Notes: generated by a model not told the origin, from the letters alone. Positions 49,252 to 57,683 are shown, counted from the stretch's first letter. The stretch: 64,000 nucleotides of DNA from an uncultured Pelagibacteraceae bacterium (GCA_902583585.1 CACHWN010000005.1:1-64000), one strand, 5' to 3'. A program made the numbers and translations.

Positions 49252-49427
49252 TGATTACATTAACAGATTTACTTTTATTTTTTATTTTAGTTACACTAGC
49301 TACTTACACTTTCATGCCTTGGAAGGGTATAGACAAAGGCTCAGGTTTGAAACTCTACGGACAGTGGTTTATTTGGTTTGCCATTTTTGGTGTAGTTATC
49401 TTAGTGTTTAATAGTGTCATCAATTAA
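49248..49427 (+). CDS. Small two-helix membrane protein (unlisted ORF)
   Basis: 59 aa, below the length cut of the ORF track. It starts ATG ATG at 49248 overlapping the prpC stop (ATGATG) and ends TAA at 49427. The sequence has two hydrophobic helices: LLLFFILVTLATYTF (about 8-22) and FIWFAIFGVVILVFN (about 41-55), joined by a polar loop MPWKGIDKGSGLKLYGQW. No known family recognised. It overlaps the start of the homocysteine methyltransferase gene by 14 nt, and the overlaps on both sides argue that it is translated. Confidence 0.6.
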   Translation: MMITLTDLLLFFILVTLATYTFMPWKGIDKGSGLKLYGQWFIWFAIFGVVILVFNSVIN

Positions 49428-50313
49428 AAAATTTTTTCAAGAAACTAGAATTCTTGATGGCGGAATGGGTCAAGAGCTTCTAAATAGAGGAGTCAAAACC
49501 CACGGTTCTCTTTGGGGAGCGTCTGCACTTTTGAATAAGAAATATCATAAAGTTGTAGTGAAAACCCATTTAGATTTTATCAACGCAGGAGCTGAAGTAA
49601 TTGTTACAAATAGTTTTGGAAGCAGGCGAAGAAGATTAATTGAAAATAATTTAGAGAATAAATATGCACAGTTAAATAAACTTGCAGGATTCTTAGCAAA
49701 AAAAGCAGTAAAAATCTCAAAAAAAAAAATTATGATCGCAGGAAGCCTTCCTCCTCAAAATTTTACATATATGGCAGACCTCGGGAGGGATAAAAAGTTC
49801 ATCAAAGATAGTTTTAAAAGCCAAGCGAAATATTTATTTCCTTATGTAGATTTTTTTTATTTAGACGTTATGAGTAGTTATGAGGAATGTAAAATCGGTT
49901 TGGATGTTACTAAAAATTTAAAAAAAGAAACTCTAATTGGTATTCATTTGAGAAAAAACGATACACTTCCATCAGGTGAAAAGTTTTTTGATGTAGTAAA
50001 AAAATTAGAGAAATATAAGCCTCTAGGTTTTATTGCATCCTGTGTTTCGGTAGAAGACGCTGGCAAAATAATGAAAAAAATAAAAAAAGTAAATTATCCA
50101 ATAGGATTTAAGATAAATGCATTTAGACATATACCAATAGGATGGAAGCCAGATGCTAACAATCCCAATTTACAACTAGGGATGAGAAAAGATTTAACTC
50201 CAAAAAAATTTTTTAATGTTTGTAGAAAATTTAAAAATTTAGGTGCAAAGATAATTGGTGGTTGTTGTGAAATCAGCCCTAAACATATTCAATTATTAAA
50301 GGATTTAAAGTAA
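49414..50313 (+). CDS. Homocysteine S-methyltransferase family protein (GTG start)
   Basis: 299 aa. ILDGGMGQELLNRG is the family N-terminus. The zinc ligands are IASCVSVEDA (Cys) and the GGCCEISPKHI pair. YADLGRD-like loops fit BHMT/MmuM. These enzymes move methyl groups from betaine, S-methylmethionine or related donors to homocysteine. The donor here is not determined; the neighbouring betaine-type transporter genes (convergent) make betaine or a related sulfonium plausible. It starts at GTG 49414, inside the small ORF. Confidence 0.85.
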   Translation: MSSIKKFFQETRILDGGMGQELLNRGVKTHGSLWGASALLNKKYHKVVVKTHLDFINAGAEVIVTNSFGSRRRRLIENNLENKYAQLNKLAGFLAKKAVKISKKKIMIAGSLPPQNFTYMADLGRDKKFIKDSFKSQAKYLFPYVDFFYLDVMSSYEECKIGLDVTKNLKKETLIGIHLRKNDTLPSGEKFFDVVKKLEKYKPLGFIASCVSVEDAGKIMKKIKKVNYPIGFKINAFRHIPIGWKPDANNPNLQLGMRKDLTPKKFFNVCRKFKNLGAKIIGGCCEISPKHIQLLKDLK

Positions 50314-51204
50314 TTATTTTTTTGCCTCTTTATGTTTTTGAATTCTTCTAGCGTAATTTTGAGAAATTCGATCAAATATTATTGCTAGTGCAACTATAGC
50401 TAATCCATTCATTAAACCCAATGCGAGGAATTGATTGGAAATAGATCTTAAAATTGGAACACCTAAACCACTTACACCAATCATTGAAGCAATAACAACC
50501 ATCGCTAACGCCATCATTATGGTTTGATTTACTCCAGTCATGATTGAAGGGAGTGCTAAAGGTATTTCAATTTTAAATAAGATAATTCTTTTTTTAATAC
50601 CCAAAGCTTTTGCTGCCTCAACCACTCTCCTATCAACCTCCCTGATTCCTAAATTTGTAAGTCTCACAATTGGTGGAATTGCATAAACACAAACAGCTAA
50701 TAAACCAGGCACTTTTCCAATACCTAAAAGCATTATAATTGGAATTAAATAAACGAAAGTTGGAATAGTTTGCATCATATCTAATACTGGAGACAAAATA
50801 TTTTTTAATCTTTCAGATCTAGCCATTAAGATTCCAATAGGGGTGCCTAGTATTAAACAAATTAAAGTGGCTACAGATATGATGGCCATTGTAGACATAG
50901 TATCTTTCCACATACCAAAATAACCAATTACAAAAAAACTTATCGCTGTACCTATTGATAACTTAAAACTTCTTGAGCTTAGCCAGGCCAAAAAAGACAA
51001 TAAAAAGATTATTAAAGGCCAAGGAGTAGTAATTAAAAACTTTTCAAACCAAACTAAAAATTTTAATAGAGGGCCAAAAAAGCCCTCTATTGAATCTCCA
51101 TACTCTCGAGAAAAGTCTTTAAAGGTAAGGTCAATACCTTTTTTCAAATCTCTTAAACTTTCCCTCTCCATTGAGGGAAATTTTAAGAAGAATTCGAGTT
51201 GCAT
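50314..51204 (-). CDS. proW: Glycine betaine/proline-type ABC transporter permease
   Basis: 296 aa with about 6-7 transmembrane segments. The BPD permease EAA motif is in VVEAAKALGIKKRIILFKIEIPLALPSIMTGV, and TPIGILMARSERLKNILSPVLDMMQTIPTFVYL matches ProW/OpuAB. It imports betaine-like osmolytes with ProX. The ATP-binding subunit is not next to it. The short gap to proX is 18 bp. Confidence 0.88.
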   Translation of the reverse strand: MQLEFFLKFPSMERESLRDLKKGIDLTFKDFSREYGDSIEGFFGPLLKFLVWFEKFLITTPWPLIIFLLSFLAWLSSRSFKLSIGTAISFFVIGYFGMWKDTMSTMAIISVATLICLILGTPIGILMARSERLKNILSPVLDMMQTIPTFVYLIPIIMLLGIGKVPGLLAVCVYAIPPIVRLTNLGIREVDRRVVEAAKALGIKKRIILFKIEIPLALPSIMTGVNQTIMMALAMVVIASMIGVSGLGVPILRSISNQFLALGLMNGLAIVALAIIFDRISQNYARRIQKHKEAKK

Positions 51205-51222
51205 CTAAAACAGTAATTTAAA

Positions 51223-52227
51223 TTAAATTCCTGCTTTAATTTTTTTTGCAACAGATGAAGAAACCCACTTAGACCAAACTTTTTCGTGTTTCTTCATAAA
51301 CTCAATTGCTGCATCTTCACCTTCAGCTTGATTATCAGTCATGTAAACTAACATTGAATTCATCACTGTACCTGGATAAATTCTTTTTTTCATGAATTTC
51401 ATAGCTTCTGGTCCTGCAGATTTTTTAAAGTTATCGGTAACAACTGAATAAACTTCTGAGTCTACCCATCTTGTTTTTTTTGGTGTAGCACATTCTTGTT
51501 CTGGTTTTACTACACATTTGTGCCAATTATCATCTCCACCCCACTTAACTCCAAAATCTAAAAGTCTCATATCATACTTTCCAATTATTGCAGTTGGGCT
51601 CCAATAATAACCAACCCAGTTTTCTCCTCTTTCAACAGCTTTAGCGATTGAACCATCAAGTCCTGCTGCTGATCCTGGATCAACTAATTTCCAACCTTTT
51701 GCTTCCATATCAAAAGCTTTAAAAAGTTGATTGTTTATCAGTTGGCATCCCCAACCGGCTGGACATCCTACAAACGCACCTTTAGATTTGTCTTCAGGAT
51801 GTGGAAATAGATCAGGTCTTTTTAACAAGTCCTGAACAGTTTTAATTCCATGTTTTTCCATAGTGTAAGGTGGAACAAACCAACCCTCTCCAAGTCCAGT
51901 TATTGGACCTTTATTTACAATATGAATTCTTCCCTCACCCACAGCTTTTTTAAGTGGACTCATTACTGAATTAGCCCAAAGCTCAGGTGCAACATCCGGT
52001 TGACCTTTTTCATTCATAGAAGTGAATGATGGCATCGTGTCACCAGGTAATAATTCTACCTCGCAACCATATCCTTTTTCTAAAATAATTTTATCAATAT
52101 TCGCCATTAATGAAGCTGAAGCCCAGTTCATGTTTGCATAAGTAATTTTTCCGCACGCAGCGTTTGCGATATTATTGAAAAATAAGGCAGCGAATATTAC
52201 TGCCAGTAGCTTTGTTAATGATCTCAT
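51223..52227 (-). CDS. proX: Glycine betaine-type substrate-binding protein
   Basis: 334 aa. The signal peptide is residues 1-22 (LLAVIFAALFFNNIANAA-C), with a Cys right after it that may make a lipobox-like site or simply a paired cysteine. The OpuAC/ProX fold is supported by KITYANMNWASASLMANIDKI and VGCPAGWGCQLINNQLF. A tryptophan/aromatic cage typical of betaine binding is likely (GYYWSPTAIIGKYDM). Upstream there is a strong AGGGGGG ribosome binding site and an A/T-only hairpin. Confidence 0.88.
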   Translation of the reverse strand: MRSLTKLLAVIFAALFFNNIANAACGKITYANMNWASASLMANIDKIILEKGYGCEVELLPGDTMPSFTSMNEKGQPDVAPELWANSVMSPLKKAVGEGRIHIVNKGPITGLGEGWFVPPYTMEKHGIKTVQDLLKRPDLFPHPEDKSKGAFVGCPAGWGCQLINNQLFKAFDMEAKGWKLVDPGSAAGLDGSIAKAVERGENWVGYYWSPTAIIGKYDMRLLDFGVKWGGDDNWHKCVVKPEQECATPKKTRWVDSEVYSVVTDNFKKSAGPEAMKFMKKRIYPGTVMNSMLVYMTDNQAEGEDAAIEFMKKHEKVWSKWVSSSVAKKIKAGI

Positions 52228-52242
52228 TTAACCCCCCTAGAG

Positions 52243-52262
52243 TTATTTAATTTTTTAAATAA
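52243..52262. repeat. Perfect A/T palindrome in proX leader
   Basis: TTATTTAA-TTTT-TTAAATAA, an 8-bp perfect inverted repeat with a 4-nt loop, 16 bp upstream of the proX start on the minus strand. It lies next to the AGGGGGG ribosome binding site and could act as an operator or weak leader hairpin. Because it contains only A and T, chance occurrence in this genome is not negligible. Confidence 0.5.
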
Positions 52263-52362
52263 TGTAACAAAATGTAGTGTGTATTGTAACCGGAACACAA
52301 CTAAAAAGTGAAATATGGAATATATACGTCTGAAATATATTTGATGGCTTATATAGAAAAAA

Positions 52363-52755
52363 TTACTTACATTTTTTACATAATCCGAAAAATTCTAAGT
52401 TAAATCTTTTAAATTTCATTCCTTTTTTATGATTAAAACTCGATAAGTATTTTGAAAGTTTAGCGTCACTTATTTCATCAACCATCTCGCAACTTTCGCA
52501 AATTGAAAATGCTGTAGCTTTAGAAATTTCACAATCTGAACTTCTACATGCGACGAAAGCATTTTTGCTTTCAATTTTATGAATTTTACCCATTTCAATT
52601 AACTTGTCTAAAGCTCGGTAAATTTGCTGAGGTGCGTTAATTCCTTTTTTTTGTACATTAAAAAGTATGGAATAAGCTTTTAAAGGACCTTTTGCTTTTT
52701 CGATAATATCCAAAACAATTTGTTGATTTCTAGAAAGTATTTGTACTTGTGTCAT
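52363..52755 (-). CDS. zur: Fur-family regulator, Zur type
   Basis: 130 aa. The winged helix covers residues 1-75 (GPLKAYSILFNVQKKGINAPQQIYRALDKL). The zinc-site cysteines are CRSSDC, ICESCEM and LCKKC. It is encoded as the last gene of znuC-znuB-zur, so the regulator of zinc uptake is expected. Zur represses zinc importers when zinc is plentiful. The two Zur-like palindromes before znuA/znuC would be its operators. Confidence 0.87.
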   Translation of the reverse strand: MTQVQILSRNQQIVLDIIEKAKGPLKAYSILFNVQKKGINAPQQIYRALDKLIEMGKIHKIESKNAFVACRSSDCEISKATAFSICESCEMVDEISDAKLSKYLSSFNHKKGMKFKRFNLEFFGLCKKCK

Positions 52756-52778
52756 AAATGTAAATTACCAATTAAATA

Positions 52779-53582
52779 TCATTTTTTCAATTCAGAATAA
52801 TTTTTGATCTTAATAAGTGTAAGACAAAATAAAACTAATGCAGCTGTAATTATCGAAGGTCCGGAAGGGGTATTAATTTCTAAAGATGAAAATAAACCAA
52901 TTATTACTGATAACAGGCCTCCTATAATTGATAACTTAACCATCTGCTTTGGATTGTTAGAAATATTTCTTGCCATTGCAGCTGGCATAATTAACATTCC
53001 TGTAATCAGCAAAAGACCTACAATTTTAATTGATATTGCAATTATCGCTGCTAATAAAACTGTAAAGATTGCATTTACCTTATCAGGATTCATGCCTTCA
53101 GCTTCAGCTAGTTCGTGATTAACTGTTGAGGCAAACAAAGGTTTCCAAATGTATTTTAGTATAAATAAGATTAATGCTCCACCGATCCAAATTATTAAAA
53201 GGTCTATTTCATTCACGGCTAGGATGTCTCCAAATAACAATCCCATTATATCAAATCGTATTGTAGTTAAAAAACCAATAACAACCAATCCAACTGCAAG
53301 AGATGAGTGTGCTAATAAACCTAATAATGCGTCTCCAGGTAGTTTTGTAGTTTTTTGAAGTTTTAATAATATTAGTGCAATCGCTGATGAAATTAAAAAA
53401 ACAGAAAATGCTATATTTAATTCAAAAAAGAAAGCTATAGTTACCCCAAGAAGTGCAGAGTGAGATAATGTATCACCAAAAAAAGATAATCTTCTCCAAA
53501 TTATAAAACATCCAAGGGGTCCAGTTACTAACGCAATCCCAATTCCAGCAATTAAAGCTCTTATAAAAAAATCATCTAACAT
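52779..53582 (-). CDS. znuB: Zinc ABC transporter permease ZnuB
   Basis: 267 aa with about 8 transmembrane segments. The family block GPLGCFIIWRRLSFFGDTLSHSALLGV is near the N-terminus, and KIVGLLLITGMLIMPAAMARNIS is near the C-terminus. The neighbours (ATPase, binding protein, Zur) fix zinc rather than manganese as the likely substrate. It directly abuts znuC. Confidence 0.93.
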   Translation of the reverse strand: MLDDFFIRALIAGIGIALVTGPLGCFIIWRRLSFFGDTLSHSALLGVTIAFFFELNIAFSVFLISSAIALILLKLQKTTKLPGDALLGLLAHSSLAVGLVVIGFLTTIRFDIMGLLFGDILAVNEIDLLIIWIGGALILFILKYIWKPLFASTVNHELAEAEGMNPDKVNAIFTVLLAAIIAISIKIVGLLLITGMLIMPAAMARNISNNPKQMVKLSIIGGLLSVIIGLFSSLEINTPSGPSIITAALVLFCLTLIKIKNYSELKK

Positions 53583-54335
53583 CTATTGTTTCCTTTTTAT
53601 TGTTCCGTCTGGTGAATGGGTATGATCGTGTTTGTGTTCATATACAGATAAAATTGTTGAAGCACGGTCTCCAAACAGTTCTTGATATTTATTGTTGTTA
53701 GCTACAGATTGAGGTGTGCCAGAGCAGCAAACATGTCCATTAAGACAAACTACATAATCTGTGGAAGACATAACAACATGTAAATCGTGAGATATTAATA
53801 AAATTCCACAATTAACCTTTTCCGAGATTTCTTTTATTAATTCATAAAGAGAGATTTCACCTTTAAAATCTACTCCTTGAACTGGTTCATCCAACACCAA
53901 AAGATCTGGATTTTTTGCGATCGCTCTTGCAATTAAAACTCTTTGAAATTCACCTCCAGATAAATTACTTAAATTATTATTTTTAAGATGTTCAACTCCA
54001 GTTAATTTTAAAGCATTTATTATTTCCTCATTACTTAGATTTTGGGTGAGTAACATAAAATCAACAACTCTTATTGGTAATGTCCAATCTATAGAAATTT
54101 TTTGAGGAACATAGCCAACTTTTTCTGTAAATTTTAAAACTTTTCCTTCTATATTCTTGTAAATACCAAGAGCAATTTTTGCCGTTGTTGTTTTTCCTGA
54201 TCCATTTGGTCCGATTAAAGTAACAATTTCTCCCCTTTTTACTTCTAAGGAAACTCCCTTTACTAACCATTTATCGTTTTTAAATAGACCTACGTTTTCT
54301 ACTTTAATTAATGTCTCTGAATTTAATTTATTCAC
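53583..54335 (-). CDS. znuC: Zinc ABC transporter ATP-binding protein ZnuC (GTG start)
   Basis: 250 aa. Walker A GPNGSGKTTTAKIALG, signature LSGGEFQRVLIARAI, Walker B DLLVLDEPVQGVD and the H-loop LLISHDLHVV are all present. A His-rich tail (YEHKHDHTHSPDGT) follows. It starts at GTG 54335. It powers ZnuB-ZnuA. The plus-strand frame 54061-54270 listed on the minus strand in the track is a shadow. Confidence 0.95.
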   Translation of the reverse strand: MNKLNSETLIKVENVGLFKNDKWLVKGVSLEVKRGEIVTLIGPNGSGKTTTAKIALGIYKNIEGKVLKFTEKVGYVPQKISIDWTLPIRVVDFMLLTQNLSNEEIINALKLTGVEHLKNNNLSNLSGGEFQRVLIARAIAKNPDLLVLDEPVQGVDFKGEISLYELIKEISEKVNCGILLISHDLHVVMSSTDYVVCLNGHVCCSGTPQSVANNNKYQELFGDRASTILSVYEHKHDHTHSPDGTIKRKQ

Positions 54336-54360
54336 AATATTTATCCTTGCATTAATAAAC

Positions 54361-54373
54361 GTTATATTATAAC
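54361..54373. promoter_or_regulatory. Zur-box-like palindrome 1 (znuC-znuA spacer)
   Basis: GTTATATTATAAC, 13 bp, near-palindromic, agreeing with the G-T-T-A-N(5)-T-A-A-C pattern of Zur boxes in proteobacteria. It lies between divergent znuC and znuA in the 61-bp spacer. Its centre is 18 bp from the centre of the second box, which would place two Zur dimers on nearly opposite faces of the helix. Confidence 0.72.
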
Positions 54374-54378
54374 ACTAT

Positions 54379-54391
54379 GTTACTTTATAAC
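54379..54391. promoter_or_regulatory. Zur-box-like palindrome 2 (znuC-znuA spacer)
   Basis: GTTACTTTATAAC, 13 bp, the same pattern as box 1 with two changes. It ends 5 bp before the znuA ATG, so binding would block initiation or even the ribosome binding site. Tandem operators of this kind suggest tight or graded zinc control of both divergent genes. Confidence 0.72.
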
Positions 54392-54396
54392 ATATT

Positions 54397-55407
54397 ATGA
54401 ATAAAATACTTAAATTAATTTCAGCTGTATTTATTGCACTTTTCACAACCATTTCAGTATCCAAAGCTGAAGTAAAAGTTGTTGCATCAATCAAGCCAAT
54501 ACATTCCTTAGTTAGCTACGTTATGGATGGTGTTGGAAAACCTGATGTAATTGTGGACGGCTATAATTCACCACATGGATTTAGCCTTAAACCTTCACAT
54601 GCAAAAATGATTGAAAAAGCTGACTTAATTATTTGGGTTGGTGAAGATTTAGAAGCATTCTTAGAAAAACCATTAAATACAATTGCTAAAAAGGCAGTGA
54701 ATGTAGAAATAATGGACTTGAGTGGAATTAAAAAACTTGAGTTCAGAGAAAAAAATATATTTGAGGGTCATGATGATCACGGACATGGACATAAGGAGAA
54801 AAAACATGATGATCACGGACACGGTCATAAAGAAAAGAAACACGATGATCATGGTCATAAAAAAGCTAAACATGATGACCACGGGCATGAGGGACATGCT
54901 CACGGTGAACACGATCCACATGTTTGGTTAGATCCAATGAATGCTAAAGTAATTATAAAAGAAATCGAAAAACAATTAGTTAAATTAGATCCAGGTAACG
55001 GCTCTAAATATAAATCTAACTCTAAAAAGGCTCAGACAGAATTAGATAACTTAACTAAAAATATTAAAAAAGATCTCAAAGGCAATTTAAGGTTTGTAGT
55101 TTTCCATGATGCCTATCAATATTTTGAAAATAGATTTGGTATAAAAGTTCTTGGAGCTTTAACAGTAAATCCAGATGTTTTACCTGGAGCTGAACAATTA
55201 TCTGAAATTAGGGAAGTAATCGAACATGAAAAAGTTAATTGTCTATTTTCAGAACCTCAGTTTAATCCTGCAATTATAAAATCAATAGCAAAAGATACTA
55301 AAATTAAAACTGGTGTCCTAGATCCTCTTGGTGCAACTTTAGACAAAGGTAAAAATATGTATTCTGATCTTTTGCAAAGTATGTACGCTTCCTTTAAAGG
55401 TTGTTAG
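54397..55407 (+). CDS. znuA: Zinc ABC transporter substrate-binding protein ZnuA
   Basis: 336 aa. The signal peptide is residues 1-24 (IALFTTISVSKAE-V). The cluster A-I fold has zinc-ligand His in YNSPHGFSLKPSHAKM (about residues 60-70), HDPHVWLDP and FVVFHDAYQYF. A long His/Asp/Lys loop (residues about 125-175) precedes the second lobe. It captures periplasmic zinc for ZnuBC. It is divergent from znuC and convergent with the ATP-grasp gene (5 bp apart). Confidence 0.93.
   Translation: MNKILKLISAVFIALFTTISVSKAEVKVVASIKPIHSLVSYVMDGVGKPDVIVDGYNSPHGFSLKPSHAKMIEKADLIIWVGEDLEAFLEKPLNTIAKKAVNVEIMDLSGIKKLEFREKNIFEGHDDHGHGHKEKKHDDHGHGHKEKKHDDHGHKKAKHDDHGHEGHAHGEHDPHVWLDPMNAKVIIKEIEKQLVKLDPGNGSKYKSNSKKAQTELDNLTKNIKKDLKGNLRFVVFHDAYQYFENRFGIKVLGALTVNPDVLPGAEQLSEIREVIEHEKVNCLFSEPQFNPAIIKSIAKDTKIKTGVLDPLGATLDKGKNMYSDLLQSMYASFKGC
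54769..54921 (+). repeat. Tandem His-rich repeats in ZnuA
   Basis: Two 36-bp units encode HDDHGHGHKEKK, followed by degenerate versions HDDHGHKKAK and HDDHGHEGHAHGEHDPH. The loop holds about 20 histidines and is the flexible metal-trapping loop known in ZnuA. Synonymous differences between units (GGACATGGACATAAG versus GGACACGGTCATAAA) show the repeats are not very recent. Confidence 0.9.
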
Positions 55408-55412
55408 GAAAT

Positions 55413-56855
55413 TTATCTTTCAATAACTAAAGTGTCTTTAGAGCCACCACCTTGAGAACTATTCACGATAGTACTGCCTTTTTTAAGAGCTACTCTAGTA
55501 AGTCCACCTGTTGTAACCCAAGATTTTTTACCAGTTAAGACAAATGGCCTGAGATCTAAATGTCTTGGTTCAATTCCTTCCTCAGAAATCGTTGGGTTAG
55601 TAGATAAAATTTCTAATGGTTGTGCAATATAATCACAAGGTTTAGCTTTAATTTTATCTATCATTTTTTCTCTCTCTTCTTTTGAGGCTTTAGGACCAAT
55701 TAATATTCCATTACCACCTGATCCATTGGTAGGTTTTACAACTAATTTAGAAATATTTTCAATAACATGATCTTTATGGATTTTTTTTCTACATAAAAAT
55801 GTTTTTACTTGTTTTAGTTTTGGTTCTTCGTTCAAATAGAATTTAATCATTTTATCAACGTAAGAATAGATAGCTTTATCATCTGCAATTCCAGTTCCTG
55901 GTGCATTAACAATTCCTACATTGCCTTTACGCCAACATTTAAATAAGCCAGGCACTCCTAGTAAAGAATGTTTATAAAAAACTTTTGGATCCAGAAAGTT
56001 ATCATCTATTCTTCTGTATATACAATCAACTTTCATTGGACCTGTTACAGTTTTCATATAAACAAAATCTTTTTCGACGAATAAATCTTTACCCTCTACA
56101 AGCGCGATACCCATTTGTTCAGCTAAAAATCTATGTTCGAAATAAGCTGAGTTATATCTTCCCGGAGTTAAAACACACATGTGTGGGTTTCTTGTTTTTC
56201 GAGGCACACATTCAAGCATGCAGTGATATAATTTATTTGGATATTGGTGTACTGAGGAAACTTTATATTTTGTAAATAATTCGGGAAAGACATCTCTCAT
56301 TACCATTCTGTTTTCAAGCATGTAAGAAACTCCTGATGGAACTCGCAAGTTATCTTCTAGAACCATAAATTCTCCATCAATATTTCTTATTAAATCTATT
56401 CCCGAGATATTTGACCATGCTTTATATTTTGGTGAAAAACCATAGCACTCTCTTAGATAAAACGGAGAATTGAAAACCAAATCCTCAGGAATAATATTAT
56501 CTTTAAAGATTTTTCTGTCGTTATAAACATCGTCTATAAAAAGGTTAAGAGCTTTTACTCTTTGAAGTAATCCCTTTGAAACTTTAGCCCAATCTTTTTT
56601 TAGAATAATTCTTGGAATAATATCTAGAGGCCACTTTTTTTCTTGGAGTTTTTTCCCAGAAGAATAAACTCGGAAATTTATTCCCCTTGCATTTATTGTA
56701 CTTGCACAGTTCTTCTCAATTTCGTTTAATTTCTTGATTCCATGTCTCTCTAAAATGTGAGAGATAATTACAGCTTGCCTACGTAACTTATGGTCAGAGT
56801 TTAAGTACTCGTCATAAGTTTTTTTAGAGTCATATTTTTTCCACAAATTAACCAT
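55413..56855 (-). CDS. Circularly permuted ATP-grasp protein (COG2308 type)
   Basis: 480 aa. NMARGINFRVYS-like N-terminus, LRVPSGVSYMLENRMVMRD, RNPHMCVLTPGRYNSAYFEH, DCIYRRIDDNFLDP and VVKPTNGSGGNGILIGP are the conserved blocks of the circularly permuted ATP-grasp type 2 family (DUF404/DUF407). Such proteins are predicted peptide or amide ligases linked with alpha-E-domain proteins, transglutaminase-like proteases and proteasome-type peptidases. Only the peptidase gene, divergent 105 bp away, is found here. The substrate is unknown. Confidence 0.85.
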   Translation of the reverse strand: MVNLWKKYDSKKTYDEYLNSDHKLRRQAVIISHILERHGIKKLNEIEKNCASTINARGINFRVYSSGKKLQEKKWPLDIIPRIILKKDWAKVSKGLLQRVKALNLFIDDVYNDRKIFKDNIIPEDLVFNSPFYLRECYGFSPKYKAWSNISGIDLIRNIDGEFMVLEDNLRVPSGVSYMLENRMVMRDVFPELFTKYKVSSVHQYPNKLYHCMLECVPRKTRNPHMCVLTPGRYNSAYFEHRFLAEQMGIALVEGKDLFVEKDFVYMKTVTGPMKVDCIYRRIDDNFLDPKVFYKHSLLGVPGLFKCWRKGNVGIVNAPGTGIADDKAIYSYVDKMIKFYLNEEPKLKQVKTFLCRKKIHKDHVIENISKLVVKPTNGSGGNGILIGPKASKEEREKMIDKIKAKPCDYIAQPLEILSTNPTISEEGIEPRHLDLRPFVLTGKKSWVTTGGLTRVALKKGSTIVNSSQGGGSKDTLVIER

Positions 56856-56960
56856 GTATCAATTCTTTATAGTTTAATGCCTTAATCAAATGCACAAATT
56901 CGATAATAGCTATGATAATTAAGAATTGAATATTTACTGTTTTTTAAATAAGAATTCACC

Positions 56961-57683
56961 ATGACATATTGTATAGGTATTAAGACCAATGAAGGCGTTG
57001 TATTAGCGTCTGACTCAAGAACAAACGCTGGTTTAGATAATGTAAACATTTATTCTAAAATGCTTACTTACGACGTTGGCGATAGAACGGTTGTTATAGT
57101 TACTTCAGGAAATTTAGCAACTTCACAGGCAGTTTTTAAGTCTATAGAGAAGGATATAAAAGATAATTCTGCTTTAAATCTTAACAAATGTAAAGATTTT
57201 GAGCAAATTGCTTCATATGTTGGAAAACTTACAATCAAGCATTCATCTCCAGACGGTGTGAACACGGATAGCTTAGTTTTAGGAGCTACATTTATTATTG
57301 GAGGACAAATAAGAGGACAGGATTTAGAATTGTACCTCGTTTATCCTCAAGGAAATTATATAAGACCAGCAGATAGCAAGCCTTACTTAGTAATTGGTGA
57401 AGTAAAGTATGGTAAACCTATACTTGATAGAGTTATAACACCAAATGTATCTATAGGCGATGCATCTAGATGTGCATTGATCTCTATGGACTCAACACTT
57501 AAAAGTGATTTAACAGTTGGCCCACCAATAGATATTGCAGTTTATAAAAAAGATCAGAAAAAATTATCTTACCTTAAGTGTTTAAATACATCTGACGAGG
57601 ATTACAAAAAAATTTGTAATCAATGGTCTGATAAAGTTCTTCAGGTGTTTGATACTTTTCCGAAATTTGATTGGGAAAAATAA
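56961..57683 (+). CDS. Proteasome-type (Ntn-hydrolase) peptidase
   Basis: 240 aa. It starts MTYCIGIKTNEGVVLASDSRTNAGL; loss of Met would expose a Thr nucleophile at position 2. Motif VVIVTSGNLATSQA and the SLVLGATFIIGGQIRG strand pattern give the Ntn fold of COG3484 proteasome-type proteases. These are usually next to circularly permuted ATP-grasp genes; here it is divergent from one. It converges on nrdB with a 3-bp gap. Confidence 0.85.
   Translation: MTYCIGIKTNEGVVLASDSRTNAGLDNVNIYSKMLTYDVGDRTVVIVTSGNLATSQAVFKSIEKDIKDNSALNLNKCKDFEQIASYVGKLTIKHSSPDGVNTDSLVLGATFIIGGQIRGQDLELYLVYPQGNYIRPADSKPYLVIGEVKYGKPILDRVITPNVSIGDASRCALISMDSTLKSDLTVGPPIDIAVYKKDQKKLSYLKCLNTSDEDYKKICNQWSDKVLQVFDTFPKFDWEK

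Noticed and set aside
54769-54921. Possible CRISPR-like repeat array
   Set aside because: The repeats are in frame inside ZnuA and have no unique spacers; they encode His-rich peptide units.
54673-54931. Antisense and alternate-frame ORFs over the His-rich ZnuA loop
   Set aside because: They are by-products of the tandem CAT/GAT-rich repeats and not independent genes.
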